A stretch of 64,000 nucleotides of DNA, taken from the NCBI GenBank assembly GCA_032622095.1, contig CP136063.1, forward strand, positions 60,959,897 to 61,023,896. The letters run 5' to 3'. Source of the stretch: Siphonodentalium dalli. Lineage: Eukaryota > Mollusca > Scaphopoda > Gadilida > Siphonodentaliidae. Of this stretch, positions 53,072 to 62,960 are shown piece by piece. The translations under genes and the position numbers were made by a program. Positions within the stretch are counted from its first letter, which is position 1; every line of letters begins with the position of its first letter. The notes below the pieces were generated by a model. The model was not told where the DNA came from, did not search any database, and was given only the letters and a program-made list of their open reading frames with translations.

Positions 53072-53925
53072 ACTGCAGCAGCTTTAGCACAAAGGACTTC
53101 TACACAATCAAAGTTTTCTCAAGTCAGAAGACGAATACTGTGAAAGCTGCGCAAATCACAGCAGGTGATGACTTTGAAATTTGCAGGACATTCTCTTGCG
53201 AATTCCATGGATTTCAAATACATGCAGAGATGATACTTCTCCTTCGATCTTGTGTAAAGCTCTGAAATTTCATCGCATTCTTTACTCTCACATGCAACAA
53301 TTCCCTCTGAAGTATCAAATCTGACATATAACGGCTGTTGAAACCCGTGGAAAGTCTCATTGATCAAGAACAGGCTATTAGTGTTGTCGACAAATATGCA
53401 ATCTAGGTGATGGTTCCTTGTAATATCACTCTTATTGGGATTGTCGTGTTTTTCTGCCAGATGGTCGTTTGATATTCTTGAGGTACATACGTTGGTCACA
53501 AACTTTGATATTATATAGACATGTTTCAGCAGCTTTAGCACAAAGTACTTCTGCACGATCAATACTGTGATAGCTGCGCAAATCACAGCTGGTGATGTCT
53601 TTATAATTTGCAGGAAATTTCCTTGCGATTTCACGGATTTCAAATGCGTACAGAGATGATACGTCTCCTTCAATCTTGAGTACAGCTCTGAAATTTCATT
53701 GCACTCCTTACTCTCACATGCAACTATTCCCTCCGAAGTATCAAATCTGACATATAACGGCTGTTGAAACCCGTGGAAAGCCTTATTAATCAAGAACAGG
53801 CTATTAGTGTTGTGAACAAATATGCCATCTAGGATATGGTTCCTTGTAATAACATTCATGCTGGGATTGTCGTGTTTTTCTGCCAGATGTCGTTTCATGT
53901 TCTTGAGGTACATGCCTTGGCCACA
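53072..53925. repeat. Tandem duplication of a coding segment
   Basis: 53072-53466 and 53525-53925 align in direct orientation along most of their length (shared 'ATCAAATCTGACATATAACG', 'TGTTGAAACCCGTGGAAAG', 'GGGATTGTCGTGTTTTTCTG'). The duplicated part covers the exon described at 53119-53988. Confidence 0.9.
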
Positions 53926-53988
53926 AACAGGACACTTGGACATTTTGTAGACATGTTTCTTATCTTTTTGATTGGTCTTCACTGTCAA
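53119..53988 (-). CDS. C2H2-containing protein segment with internal duplication
   Basis: The minus-strand frame has a C2H2 finger at residues 19-39 (Cys19, Cys22, His34, His39: 'KCPVCGQGMYLKNMKRHLAE') followed by a roughly 80-residue module with 'LFLINKAFHGFQQPLYVRFD' and 'GIVACESKEC'. A second, slightly different copy of the module follows, with the second finger reduced to 'HLAEKHDNP'. The connecting stretch ('VICAAITVLIVQKYFVLKLL') is probably not genuine coding sequence. Finger-plus-module proteins of this look recur in invertebrate genomes, but I cannot name the family. Either a mobile-element ORF or a host gene with a duplicated exon. Confidence 0.5.
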   Translation of the reverse strand: MTVKTNQKDKKHVYKMSKCPVCGQGMYLKNMKRHLAEKHDNPSMNVITRNHILDGIFVHNTNSLFLINKAFHGFQQPLYVRFDTSEGIVACESKECNEISELYSRLKETYHLCTHLKSVKSQGNFLQIIKTSPAVICAAITVLIVQKYFVLKLLKHVYIISKFVTNVCTSRISNDHLAEKHDNPNKSDITRNHHLDCIFVDNTNSLFLINETFHGFQQPLYVRFDTSEGIVACESKECDEISELYTRSKEKYHLCMYLKSMEFARECPANFKVITCCDLRSFHSIRLLT

Positions 53989-54068
53989 CTCATCTGCTTG
54001 GCTGCTATCTGTTCATCTAACTCATTAGTACAGCCTGTCCCAAGTAGAATAATAATGATTGGATTATC

Positions 54069-54244
54069 TCAGATAAAATCATCATCGTCAGGCACCTCAA
54101 GGTACGTGTAAGCCAGGTCTGATTTTATTTTCATCGGTGTGGCGAAATTAAGCCACTTCCTTTTAGTCCGTGTTGAAGGTTGTGGAGTTGTCAGAATAGT
54201 GCATGATGAATTCTTTGTTCTCTTTCCAAGGGGTTGGCTCTTGG
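54069..54244 (-). CDS. Candidate exon just upstream of the C2H2 segment
   Basis: The acceptor TTATCATTTCAAG|CCAAG is followed by an open stretch 'KSQPLGKRTKNSSCTILTTP' to 'AYTYLEVPDDDDFI', then TGA. The next codons stay protein-like to about 53995 ('LGTGCTNELDEQIAAKQM'), so the TGA may be a substitution in a once-continuous exon. The order fits a gene reading into 53988-53119. Confidence 0.4.
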
Positions 54245-54249
54245 CTTGA

Positions 54250-55277
54250 AATGATAAATTATTACAAATTTATCCGATACTCAAAATCACAGTTCGCTAA
54301 GTTCTGATCGAATCTGAATTTTGTTGTTTTTCAGTTTCAATTAGATGTACTGTCTACTAGCTAGGAAACAAAGGTCTGCAAAGATAAAAAAATGAACTAT
54401 GAAATTAAAACTATACATACTTCTCCAACGACCTCATCCAAACAATAGAGAATGCCATGCTTTCTGGTTGCGAAATACAGATGATTTAAAAACGTTCAAT
54501 AAAAAATCATGTTAATGTTGTTGCACGCGCGTGTCATGTAGCGAGGTAAAACTCGAACATGGGGTTCTTCTTTCACCATAACATGACGACAAACTCGAGC
54601 AATGACGTTAGCCAGTTAAAACACATTCGCTGTTCTATCTATCTATATACATGTACATGGTAGCCTTGGTAGGACAAGTTCACAAAAAGTCACATTTGCT
54701 CTAGAAGCAGAGATCGAGCCAATCGCGGATCTTTTGTTAACATTTCGCACACATTGGTCTATTGCAGTGATGCATCGCGGCCAAACTTCTTTGTCTAGGG
54801 CGATGGGTTGCGACGAGTAGTATATGGAGAATTTCTCTCTGATGTATGCTATTTTGGCAGGGTTGCTGCGGATTGAGGGATTTATGGAGGATTTTGGCCG
54901 AACTCTACACGGATCGGGTGATCTAAGGTTGTGTTACTCACCTTTACACATCCCCACATTTCCCGTCATGAGTGACCCTGAATCATGATGAGGTCGGCAT
55001 CCTATGTCTGCTTTACTTCATCTCCAGGTATCAAGTGATTTACCCACTGGGTACAGATCTCAGCTGGGCACTCAGGACATGCTATGAGGGTGAATCCCAG
55101 CCACTCACACCTCATGGATCAGTATTAATCTCTTAAGATTGGAGCACTGGGCTCTATTAGTAATCACTGACTGACCTAGATTGACCATGCATAACCAATT
55201 CTAACAGGCCAAATCTGTACCCAGCATATTATTAAGGTGACTGTTGTCTATCTGTATAAGGGAGTCAAGTACATGTG
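54250..55277. other. No gene recognised; dispersed repeat at 55040-55275
   Basis: 55040-55275 is the diverged second copy of the 29770-30020 repeat. Elsewhere no exon was identified. Confidence 0.45.
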
Positions 55278-55422
55278 TACAGTAATGCCCAAAGTAATTG
55301 ACCCCTTAACCACAGCAGAATTATGGGTAATTTTTCAGGATTTAGTTGGAAATATGGCTTGTTGCCATTCATCATAAAGTTCTGGCTGAAAGCTTTCCGA
55401 TGAATGGCAACAAGCCATATTT
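55278..55422. repeat. Diverged, truncated copy of the 40103-40304 foldback
   Basis: TACAGTAATGCCCAAAGTAA...TTGCCATTCATC matches the left arm with about a dozen changes. The loop is longer, and the right arm breaks off after 'AACAAGCCATATTT'. Confidence 0.88.
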
Positions 55423-55784
55423 GAAGATTTGATAAAGAACAAATTCCATCATGACGGAGCAATTATAAAAAGAAAATAGAAAATATCCCATATTGCTGGT
55501 ATAATCATATTATAAAAAATATTTCTTGTAATAGAAAAATATTCTGATTTTTTATTTTTCCAAAATTGTTTCATAATGTGTCAGACTACAAATGGAAAGG
55601 GAATTTGCCTGATCTGTATATACTTGCTGTGTTTGATGTTGGCCTCAAATTTGTCATTGTTGTTCCGTCTGTTGTCGTGTTTACTCTCGTCGATTGTCTA
55701 GCTAGGTCACCGACTTGAATCTGATGACGATGTGGTGGTGTGGAGACGGGCAATAGAGGTTGTAGACGTTGGTGTGGTGTTAGA

Positions 55785-56099
55785 CTATGCTGTCGACATG
55801 GGTGCATGGAGATGGGTAATGGTGGCCGTAGAGGTTGGTGTGGTGTTAGACAATGTCGTTGACACTATGGTTGTTGTGGTGGCTGGCAAAGCTGCTTCCA
55901 TTGTTTTTTTCGCAGGTGGTTGGGTATCGTCATCTGAATTGTCGACTTGGCTGTCGCTATTTTGTGAGATGAAGGCTTCGGCGCTACTTTTGTCACCAGC
56001 ACACCAGCAAACTAACTTGACGACTCTGTGTGCTGATTTGTTGCGCTCCCATGACACATTATATTCATTGCCAACAATAGGAACCTGCATTGTGTCAAT
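55785..56099 (-). CDS. Candidate terminal exon of an unrecognised host gene
   Basis: A very good acceptor (TTTCTCTTCCTATACAG|ATTGAC) opens 104 phase-0 codons ending in TAG at 55785. The product starts IDTMQVPIVGNEYNVSWERN, has Trp- and Cys-rich residues ('LVCWCAGD'), an acidic run ('DNSDDDTQPPAKK') and a Thr/Pro/Ser-rich tail. The folded start plus disordered tail suggests a nuclear or regulatory protein, but I do not recognise the family. Confidence 0.48.
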   Translation of the reverse strand: MDTMQVPIVGNEYNVSWERNKSAHRVVKLVCWCAGDKSSAEAFISQNSDSQVDNSDDDTQPPAKKTMEAALPATTTTIVSTTLSNTTPTSTATITHLHAPMSTA

Positions 56100-56432
56100 C
56101 TGTATAGGAAGAGAAAAATATATGTTAGAAAAAACTATATTATTTATAAAAGCTGGACCAAAAGGTCCAGCTTGCCGTATTCAATTAAGCTATCGTAGTC
56201 AAAATCTTTCCAGAATACATTTTTTTTGGAGTGAGGACAAAATTGAAGTGAAATGTTAAATAGCATTAATTGTCATATCATGCAAAAATAAGATATCTGG
56301 AGAGTGAAAATGTCCAAATGATTGCATTCTTCTTTAATATATTTATGTTACAGGTAATTCTGACTTTAATTTACCGGTTTCAACATGTGTACAAATAATA
56401 AGTTGTGACCCAATCATTTTTATATTTATGTT

Positions 56433-56617
56433 ACAAATATTAGAACGTTTTCTGACTCTTAATCTGGTGGCATGTGAGTATCCTGTTTCTATTAGAATAC
56501 AATGATTGTGTTTGTCTATTTGATAGCTTTGATTTGACTGGACCAAATGCTATGTTAAAGATATACCGTTTTATTTGACGCCAAAATTGTTATTATTATC
56601 GTTATATTTATCGGATT
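56433..56617. repeat. Direct repeat, copy 1 (copy 2 at 57239-57424)
   Basis: About 185 bases ('ATCTGGTGGCATGTGAGTAT', 'TTGACTGGACCAAATGCTAT') recur about 800 bases downstream in the same orientation with a few per cent changes. Confidence 0.92.
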
Positions 56618-57238
56618 AATATATTAACCAGAAGTAGACCCAAGTTTTGATATGGCACCTTTTGCAGACTTTTTTTTGAGATTCCAATTATATATTGTAT
56701 ACATTTCTCAAAATATTTTGTCCAAAATAAAGTAGATATTAATCTATTAATAGAATGTGTGATCGTTTCCATTGTAGTTTAGTTGTAAATGCAAGTTTAT
56801 TTGCACACTTTTTGTAGCCTGGTAAGTGGAAATTAACTTAGAATACTGTGAACTATAATTAAGGTGGTGCACAAATGTATGGATGTCAAAAGAAAGTGCA
56901 GGTTGTCTGCTGTAGGCATATTAAAGAAGATTCAAGGCTAAATGTGATGATGACCAAGGTCCCAATTTTTCGCAGACAAATTGCTCCTTGTTCTGATGAC
57001 ATGAATTTTGAGGTGGAAGCTGGACCCTGGAGCGGATTACTAGAATTTTAAAAATAGTTTTAGAACGTACCCCACAAAAACAAGATTCATTTAATGCCAA
57101 AGGTAGAATTTCTAGGTTTTTGAAAATTACTCCCAATCAGTTAAAAAGATGCCAAAATGTTTTGATAAGACCATCATCAGTTGCAGATTGCTGACTATAT
57201 GCCACGCTAAGTGCATGTCATATCATGTTTTGACTCGT

Positions 57239-57424
57239 TACAAATATTAGCACGTTTTCTGACTCATAATCTGGTGGCATGTGAGTATCCTGTTTCTATT
57301 AGAATACAATGATTGTGTTTGTATATCTGACAGCTTTGATTTGACTGGACCAAATGCTATGTTCAAGATATACCGTTTGATTTGACACCAAAAATGTTAT
57401 TATTATCATTATATTTATCAGATT
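57239..57424. repeat. Direct repeat, copy 2
   Basis: See the unit at 56433-56617. The 620 bases between the copies hold no recognised gene. The arrangement could be the footprint of a larger duplication or long terminal-like repeats, but no retroelement coding lies between. Confidence 0.92.
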
Positions 57425-57614
57425 GATAAGTACTGTGATTCTATGTGTTATACGTGTGATTTAGAAATAATATCTGCTTATTAAAACTTACTGTTATATT
57501 TAGTTGTACAGATGCAACTACTTGTATGATTATCTAAATATGACATAACATTAATAAATAGTCCCATGCTTCTAGGAAACCAGAGCCCATAATCAAGTAC
57601 ATGTACTGGTATGT

Positions 57615-57742
57615 TCTATTCAACTCTGGAAAATCCTTGAGCTTGTAGAATTGCGGTTCTGGAAAAAACCTGGAAAATTGCACCTATATACTCCTGGAAA
57701 CTTCTTGAATTTCATTTTAAAAATGGTGCAAGAACCCTGTAT
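57615..57742 (-). repeat. Solitary terminus related to the 43038-46238 hAT element
   Basis: On the minus strand it starts CAGGGTTCTTGCACCAT and carries 'GAAATTCAAGAAGTTTCCAGG' and 'TTTTCCAGG' words, like the left end at 43038 (CAGGGTTCCTGCAC with 'TTTTCCAGGAG'). No partner end was found nearby. Confidence 0.7.
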
Positions 57743-58870
57743 CATGAATCTTAACTGATCGGCTTTATTGGCACCCTTATAAAAGCATACAAAGTATAAT
57801 ACATATTGTCTGATAGTCTCGATAGCCTTAAGGATTCTCAATTTCAAACAACCATTTTGATGGGGAAAATCATCTTTCATAGCCAATGTATACTGTAATA
57901 TAACAACACATGTTTCTCTACACAAAATGAGAGATATGTTCAAATTATGAAAAAAAAGCGGTTTAAACAAACAAAAATAATTTTATGTAGGTCGATGGAC
58001 AGTTTGACAGGAAATAATTTCAACAAGCAATCGCAGACGATGTATCCCCCGCCGAATTGTGCAGTTGGGGAAATGCATTCTCAATAATGTTTGCGTTCTC
58101 TGTATGTGCTAAACTAAAGGTGGGATTTTAGCCTGGCTTGCGAACTCATTTTATGTACTGACATTCTTGGAAATTAGCCACGTGACGTCGTCCATTTGCA
58201 CCAAAAATTATAAATGAAGTCCAATAACTCTGCTGAAAATATCCGGCCAGACTTGTTTTGTGAACTCGTTCTAGATACTGATCATCAAATCTTTGAAATC
58301 CATTGACATTTGTTATGACTCTTAGAAATTTGGGACGGAACCCATACCTAATTGAAACTTTGCGGAACCCAACTAGAGTATGCTCTCAGTTTACCATCTC
58401 AAATCATGACTGTCACTGTGAAAATAAATCAAAATTTTTCATTGCCTATTTTAGTTTTTTGATAGTCATTTACAGGACTGTGTTTACAACCAAGAGACTC
58501 GCCCCACCCCCACCCCCAAAATGTGTCAATCCATCATTCACAAAAATGGTGACAATGTGTTTTATTTAATAAATTAGACATCCGACATACAGGCGAAAAC
58601 AACCTATAATTTCGCAACCAAGATGTTGATTTGATATTGCGTTTTTCAAGAGCTATTCAATTTGACCAAAATCCCAGTATTCGCATGGTATGTGCTCTAA
58701 TTTGTCAGATCGCATGCACTGCAGACCATGTGGAGGAGATTTTATATGAAAGATGTTCAGAAAATTCTTCTGTTGTTTCAGATATCAATGCATATGTCTC
58801 TGGGTGTTTCCAAGCTAGAACATTGATGAGGTTTTCCGACTGATTGTGCCTCTACAAGATATAATTAGAA
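57743..58870. other. No gene recognised
   Basis: Short frames without motifs. A CCCCACCCCCACCCCC tract lies near 58502. Confidence 0.4.
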
Positions 58871-58879
58871 ACCAAGGAA

Positions 58880-59553
58880 CAATGTCTGATAACAAATGTG
58901 GGTTATAATGAATCTGGATGCTCTCAAGACAAAGGGGAACAACTCCTCAATAGTGAGCAGACGATAGATGAACGTGGCCAGAAAGCGTACGTTTGTGAGC
59001 AAAGCAATGAACATCATCACTGTGACAAAGGGGAACAACTTATACATGCAGGTGGACCACTCATTAGCAGAGCTAGATTCTCCCCCAAAGGCAAACAACT
59101 CATCAATAGTGAGCAGATGAAAGATGAACATGGTCAGAAAGTGTACATGTGTGAGGAAAGCAGAGAACAACAGCATCATTGTGACAAAGGGGAACAACTC
59201 AGAGGAGAGCAGATGACAGATGAATGTATTCATAAAGTTTCCCATCAATGTGAGATATGTTTCAAGAGATTTACTGCACTAACTACATTGAGAACACACA
59301 TGAGGAGCCATACAGGGGAGAAACCATACCAGTGTGACGTATGCCTCAAGATGTTTGCTGTGATTTCACTGTGAAATGTGTCTTAATAAATTCAGACAGT
59401 CTGTTAAGCTGACAATATACATGAGGATCCACACGGGAGAGACACCACACCAGTGTGACGTGTGCTTCAAGATGTTCGCCGAGTCGGGGAATCTGAAAAA
59501 TCATGTGATGATCCATACAGGAGAGAAACCATATCGCCCGATAGCTCGAAATT

Positions 59554-59591
<38 letters not shown>

Positions 59592-60235
59592 TAGAGGCAG
59601 AAATCGAAAAAAGAACCGGCGGACGAAAAAGCCTGAAATCCGTACTTTAGCCGGTTTAGGCTAAAAGTTAAAACGACCGTCTGCGTTCGTTTTCCGATGT
59701 AGGGTCGCACGGCAAGGAGGCGGAAAACGGTCGAAAACACCCATCGGGGAAGGGCCGTTTTGACAATTTGGCATATAAGGTGAAAAGTTGCTGTTAAATG
59801 TGTCTTAATAAATTCAGACAGTCTGGTAAGCTGACAATACACATGAGGATCCACATGGGAGAGAAACCATACCAGTGTGACTTGTGCCTCAAGATGTTTG
59901 CTGAGTCGGGGAATCTGAAAAATCATGTGATGATCCATACGGGAGAGAAACCCTATCACTGTGAAATGTGTCTTAATAAATTCAGACAGTCTGGTAAGCT
60001 GACAATACAAAAGAGGATCCACACCGGAGAGAAACCATATCATCAGTGTGATGTGTGTCTCAAACAATTTAGATGTTCTGGATATCTGACGAGTCACATG
60101 AGGATCCACACAGGAGAGAAACCATATCAGTGTGACATGTGTCTTAAACAATTTAGATGTTCTGGATAACTGAGTCGCATAAGGATCCATACAGGAGAGC
60201 GACCATATGAGTGTGATGTCCAGCAGTCTAGCAAA
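58880..60235 (+). pseudogene. C2H2 zinc-finger gene exon, broken
   Basis: A spacer-rich N-terminal part with repeated 'DKGEQL' phrases is followed from about 59248 by classical fingers (Cys-x2-Cys-x12-His-x3-His) joined by 'HTGEKPY' linkers. About nine finger units are visible, alternating two types ('[13 protein letters not shown]' and '[14 protein letters not shown]') and then 'CLKQFRCSGYLTSH'. The frame is interrupted three times: a deletion within a finger at 59368, a 250-bp foreign insert at 59536-59788, and a stop near 60167. The alternating types show it grew by tandem duplication of finger pairs. Probably a nuclear DNA-binding protein before decay, unless the breaks are assembly errors. 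Confidence 0.85.
59536..59788. other. Foreign-looking insert with a 33-base C homopolymer
   Basis: It lies between 'GAGAAACCATATC' and 'TAAATGTGTC', parts of adjacent zinc fingers. C33 runs from 59559 to 59591. The rest is GC-richer and unlike its surroundings ('AACGACCGTCTGCGTTCG', 'GGCAAGGAGGCGGAAAACGG'). No flanking duplication or terminal repeats are seen. An assembly chimera and a real insertion are both possible. Confidence 0.7.
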
Positions 60236-60259
60236 ACATACGAGGTCCCTCAAGGCTCT

Positions 60260-60625
60260 GTCTCCTGAGGGTGATTTTTCCTTTGACGTAAACAGTGAAA
60301 TCAGTAGGGATTGATAATACTGGTTTATGTCAAGGCATATTTTACCTATACCTTTCTATAAGCGTAAATTACCTGCTTACCTAAAATAGTTAGTAATAAA
60401 ATTTCACAATTGTGAAAGTAACCCAGTTTATTCCATGGAAAACATAACTGTTCTGAACTCCACAAGTGTTGTCAACTGAAAGTAGTAATTTACTGTGAAA
60501 AATATATTTTATCACAATGTTTACATGATTTGAAAAGAATACAAACTCATCTGACCTCGCAACTTTGTAACAATTCAGATCTTCTCTTTAAGTATACATG
60601 TAAGCAAACACAGATCAAACGTTTG
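60260..60625. other. No gene recognised
   Basis: Non-coding sequence downstream of the zinc-finger cluster. Confidence 0.4.
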
Positions 60626-60629
60626 TTAA

Positions 60630-60867
60630 CCCTTTGATTGCCAGGTCAATTTTTGTATCAACCCATATACCCTGTGCCAATGCATTCTCTTATATATGCG
60701 AGTCGACCATAGGTCGCCTCGCATATATAAGAGAATGCATTGGCCTAACAATTTTTCATCATTTGTTATTATTTTTTTACAATTTTAATAATTTATTCTT
60801 ATATTCTTTAACAGACTTATTTTGTAGGTTTAGGGCCGATGAGATAGGCCCCTGGCACTCGAAAGGG
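60630..60867. mobile_element. piggyBac-type MITE
   Basis: CCCTTTGATTGCCAGG and the complement of CCTGGCACTCGAAAGGG form the ends, each beside TTAA (60626-60629, 60868-60871). It contains one 67-bp palindrome (60677-60743) identical in its arms to those at 32444 and 32582. Confidence 0.88.
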
Positions 60868-60871
60868 TTAA

Positions 60872-61444
60872 TCCTAATTAATTACACAGCATATTATGTG
60901 CGTTGTAAAATATATAGAGGATCTCCAACGAGTTATGATGGGATATAAAATTTTATGAAACAAGTTTGATATATTTGATTCACAACGAGTCATAGATAAT
61001 ACATTTACAGCATTGGCTGAGACACTTCACAACCGTACCAGACAGTATTCACTGGATTGCATGCTCTGGTTGACGACTGAACATATAGCCCCTCCAAATT
61101 TGCCTCTGTTTTTGTGTCTGTTTTAGTTAGTGCAATGGTGTTGGGCAAGAATTTAACTTGAGTGAACAATGCAATCATTTTGCATTATATGGTGTTGGTG
61201 TCGAAATAGTATTAATCTGCCTGAATCACTGTAAAGACACGCTGTCATTTTTGTTGGCTCGATGCCAATTGATCACGAGATGCACACGCCTATTCATAAT
61301 TAGTGAGAGATAAGGAAATATGTAATGGCTTTTTAATGATATAATAGGGGTTTATGTGATATAAATTATAATACATCAGTATGAACATAAGATCACTCTT
61401 TCTAATAAATATAGCATTTTGTATTGATTTGTGTGTGCTAAAGT
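60872..61444. other. No gene recognised
   Basis: AT-rich DNA between two MITEs. Confidence 0.4.
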
Positions 61445-61448
61445 TTAA

Positions 61449-61860
61449 CCCTTTCAGTGCCAGGGGCCAATCTCATTGGCCCTAATTTACGGTCTGTAAA
61501 ATGTTTTTGTTTTTTTTTAGATTGAATTTTTTTTGGGTATGCTTAAGCATGCTATAGCGAATTTAAAAACAAACTGGATAAAACCTTAGGGGCATGTCAT
61601 ACTCAAAACTATCACCAAGTATTCATAGTAATAATTTTGATGCCCATGAAAAATGTAAGATTCCCTGGCACTAAACCTACAAAATACTGAAAGAGTTAAA
61701 GAATATAAGAAAAAATTATTAAAATTGTAAAAAATTGTAAAAAAATAATAACAAATGATGAGAAATTGTTGGGCCAATGCATTCTCTTATATATGCGAGG
61801 CGACCTATGGTCGATTCACATATATAAGAGAATGCATTGGCACAGGGTATATGGGCTGAT
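61449..61860. mobile_element. piggyBac-type MITE, right end damaged
   Basis: The left end CCCTTTCAGTGCCAGG follows TTAA (61445-61448). The interior is the reverse complement of the 61939-62347 element through the palindrome at 61774-61840 and the following 'CACAGGGTATATGGG'. The expected right terminus is missing, replaced by unrelated sequence. Confidence 0.8.
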
Positions 61861-61938
61861 ATAAAAATCCCACCACTGGATATAGGCTATAGAAAGGTAT
61901 AGGGTAGACTACAACATGGCATTTGCGGCTTGAATTAA

Positions 61939-62347
61939 CCCTTTCAGTGCCAAGTCAGATTTTTATATCAACCCATATACCCTGTGCCAATTAATTCTCT
62001 TATATATGCGAGTCGACCATTGGTCGCCCCGCATATATAAGAGAATGCATTGGCCTAACAATTTTTCATCATTTGTTATTATTTTTAACAATTTTAATAA
62101 TGTTTTCTTATATTCTTCAACTCTTTCAGTGCCAGACTTATTTTGTATGTTTTGTCCCGGGAAATCTTACGTTTTTCATGGGCATCAAAATTATTACTAT
62201 GAATACATGGCGATAGTTTTGAGTTATAACATGCCCCTAAGGTTTTATCCAGTTTGTTTTTAAATTCGCTATAGCATACTTAAATATACCCAAAAAAAAT
62301 TCAACCCAAAAAAAATAAAATATTTCTTACTCTTGGCACTGAAAGGG
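61939..62347. mobile_element. piggyBac-type MITE, complete
   Basis: The ends CCCTTTCAGTGCCA and TGGCACTGAAAGGG-like complement sit between TTAA (61935-61938) and TTAA (62348-62351). The palindrome at 61987-62053 has a few changed bases in its left arm. It is in inverted orientation to its neighbour at 61449. Confidence 0.88.
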
Positions 62348-62736
62348 TTAAATCGGGTCAATGATTTCACATCAAGTCGATTCGTCACCTATTAAAATTA
62401 TAACAATAAATTTTGAGGAATTTGTTATTGTAGTCTTCCAAGAGAAGTTTTCCCCGACAACGAATACTACGCATGTTCTATCCATCATATTTTTACAAAT
62501 TTACGCATATTGGAATTCTCGTACCGCCGTACCGTCAAACTCTTCAATACTGACTGGGATAAGTATTAGGCATACATACACATTTTCATATATGCAGACT
62601 TGTTCTAAAATTTAAACTTTTGGTGTGAATTGTACGATTACAATACTAAGAATGTTATATTTTTGTCTCTGAAGTCTGACATTCTGAAGAACAAAATATG
62701 AGTTTCTAAGTGATGTAATATTACTGTTTCGTACAG

Positions 62737-62960
62737 TTTATGGAAATGGATAGATTAGATACTCGAAGTTGGACAGCTAAAAAGAATTTACTTTCCATTA
62801 TCGACATGCCGGCGATTGTTTTGGCTGTTATGCCAGCCGATTGTTGTTATCAAGTAGTTCCGATTTCTTCTGAGTTTCCTTCGATAGCACTGCTGATTTG
62901 CGCCAAAAATGTGTTTGTATCTGATTTCTTACTCTTGATCAAACTTTTCAACAATTTAAA
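62737..62960 (+). CDS. Weak candidate exon
   Basis: After an acceptor-like TTACTGTTTCGTACAG the plus strand is open ('MEMDRLDTRSWTAKKNLLSI', 'MPADCCYQVVPISSEFPSIA') to a possible donor AAAG|GTGGAT. The composition is hydrophobic and no family is recognised. Confidence 0.3.
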
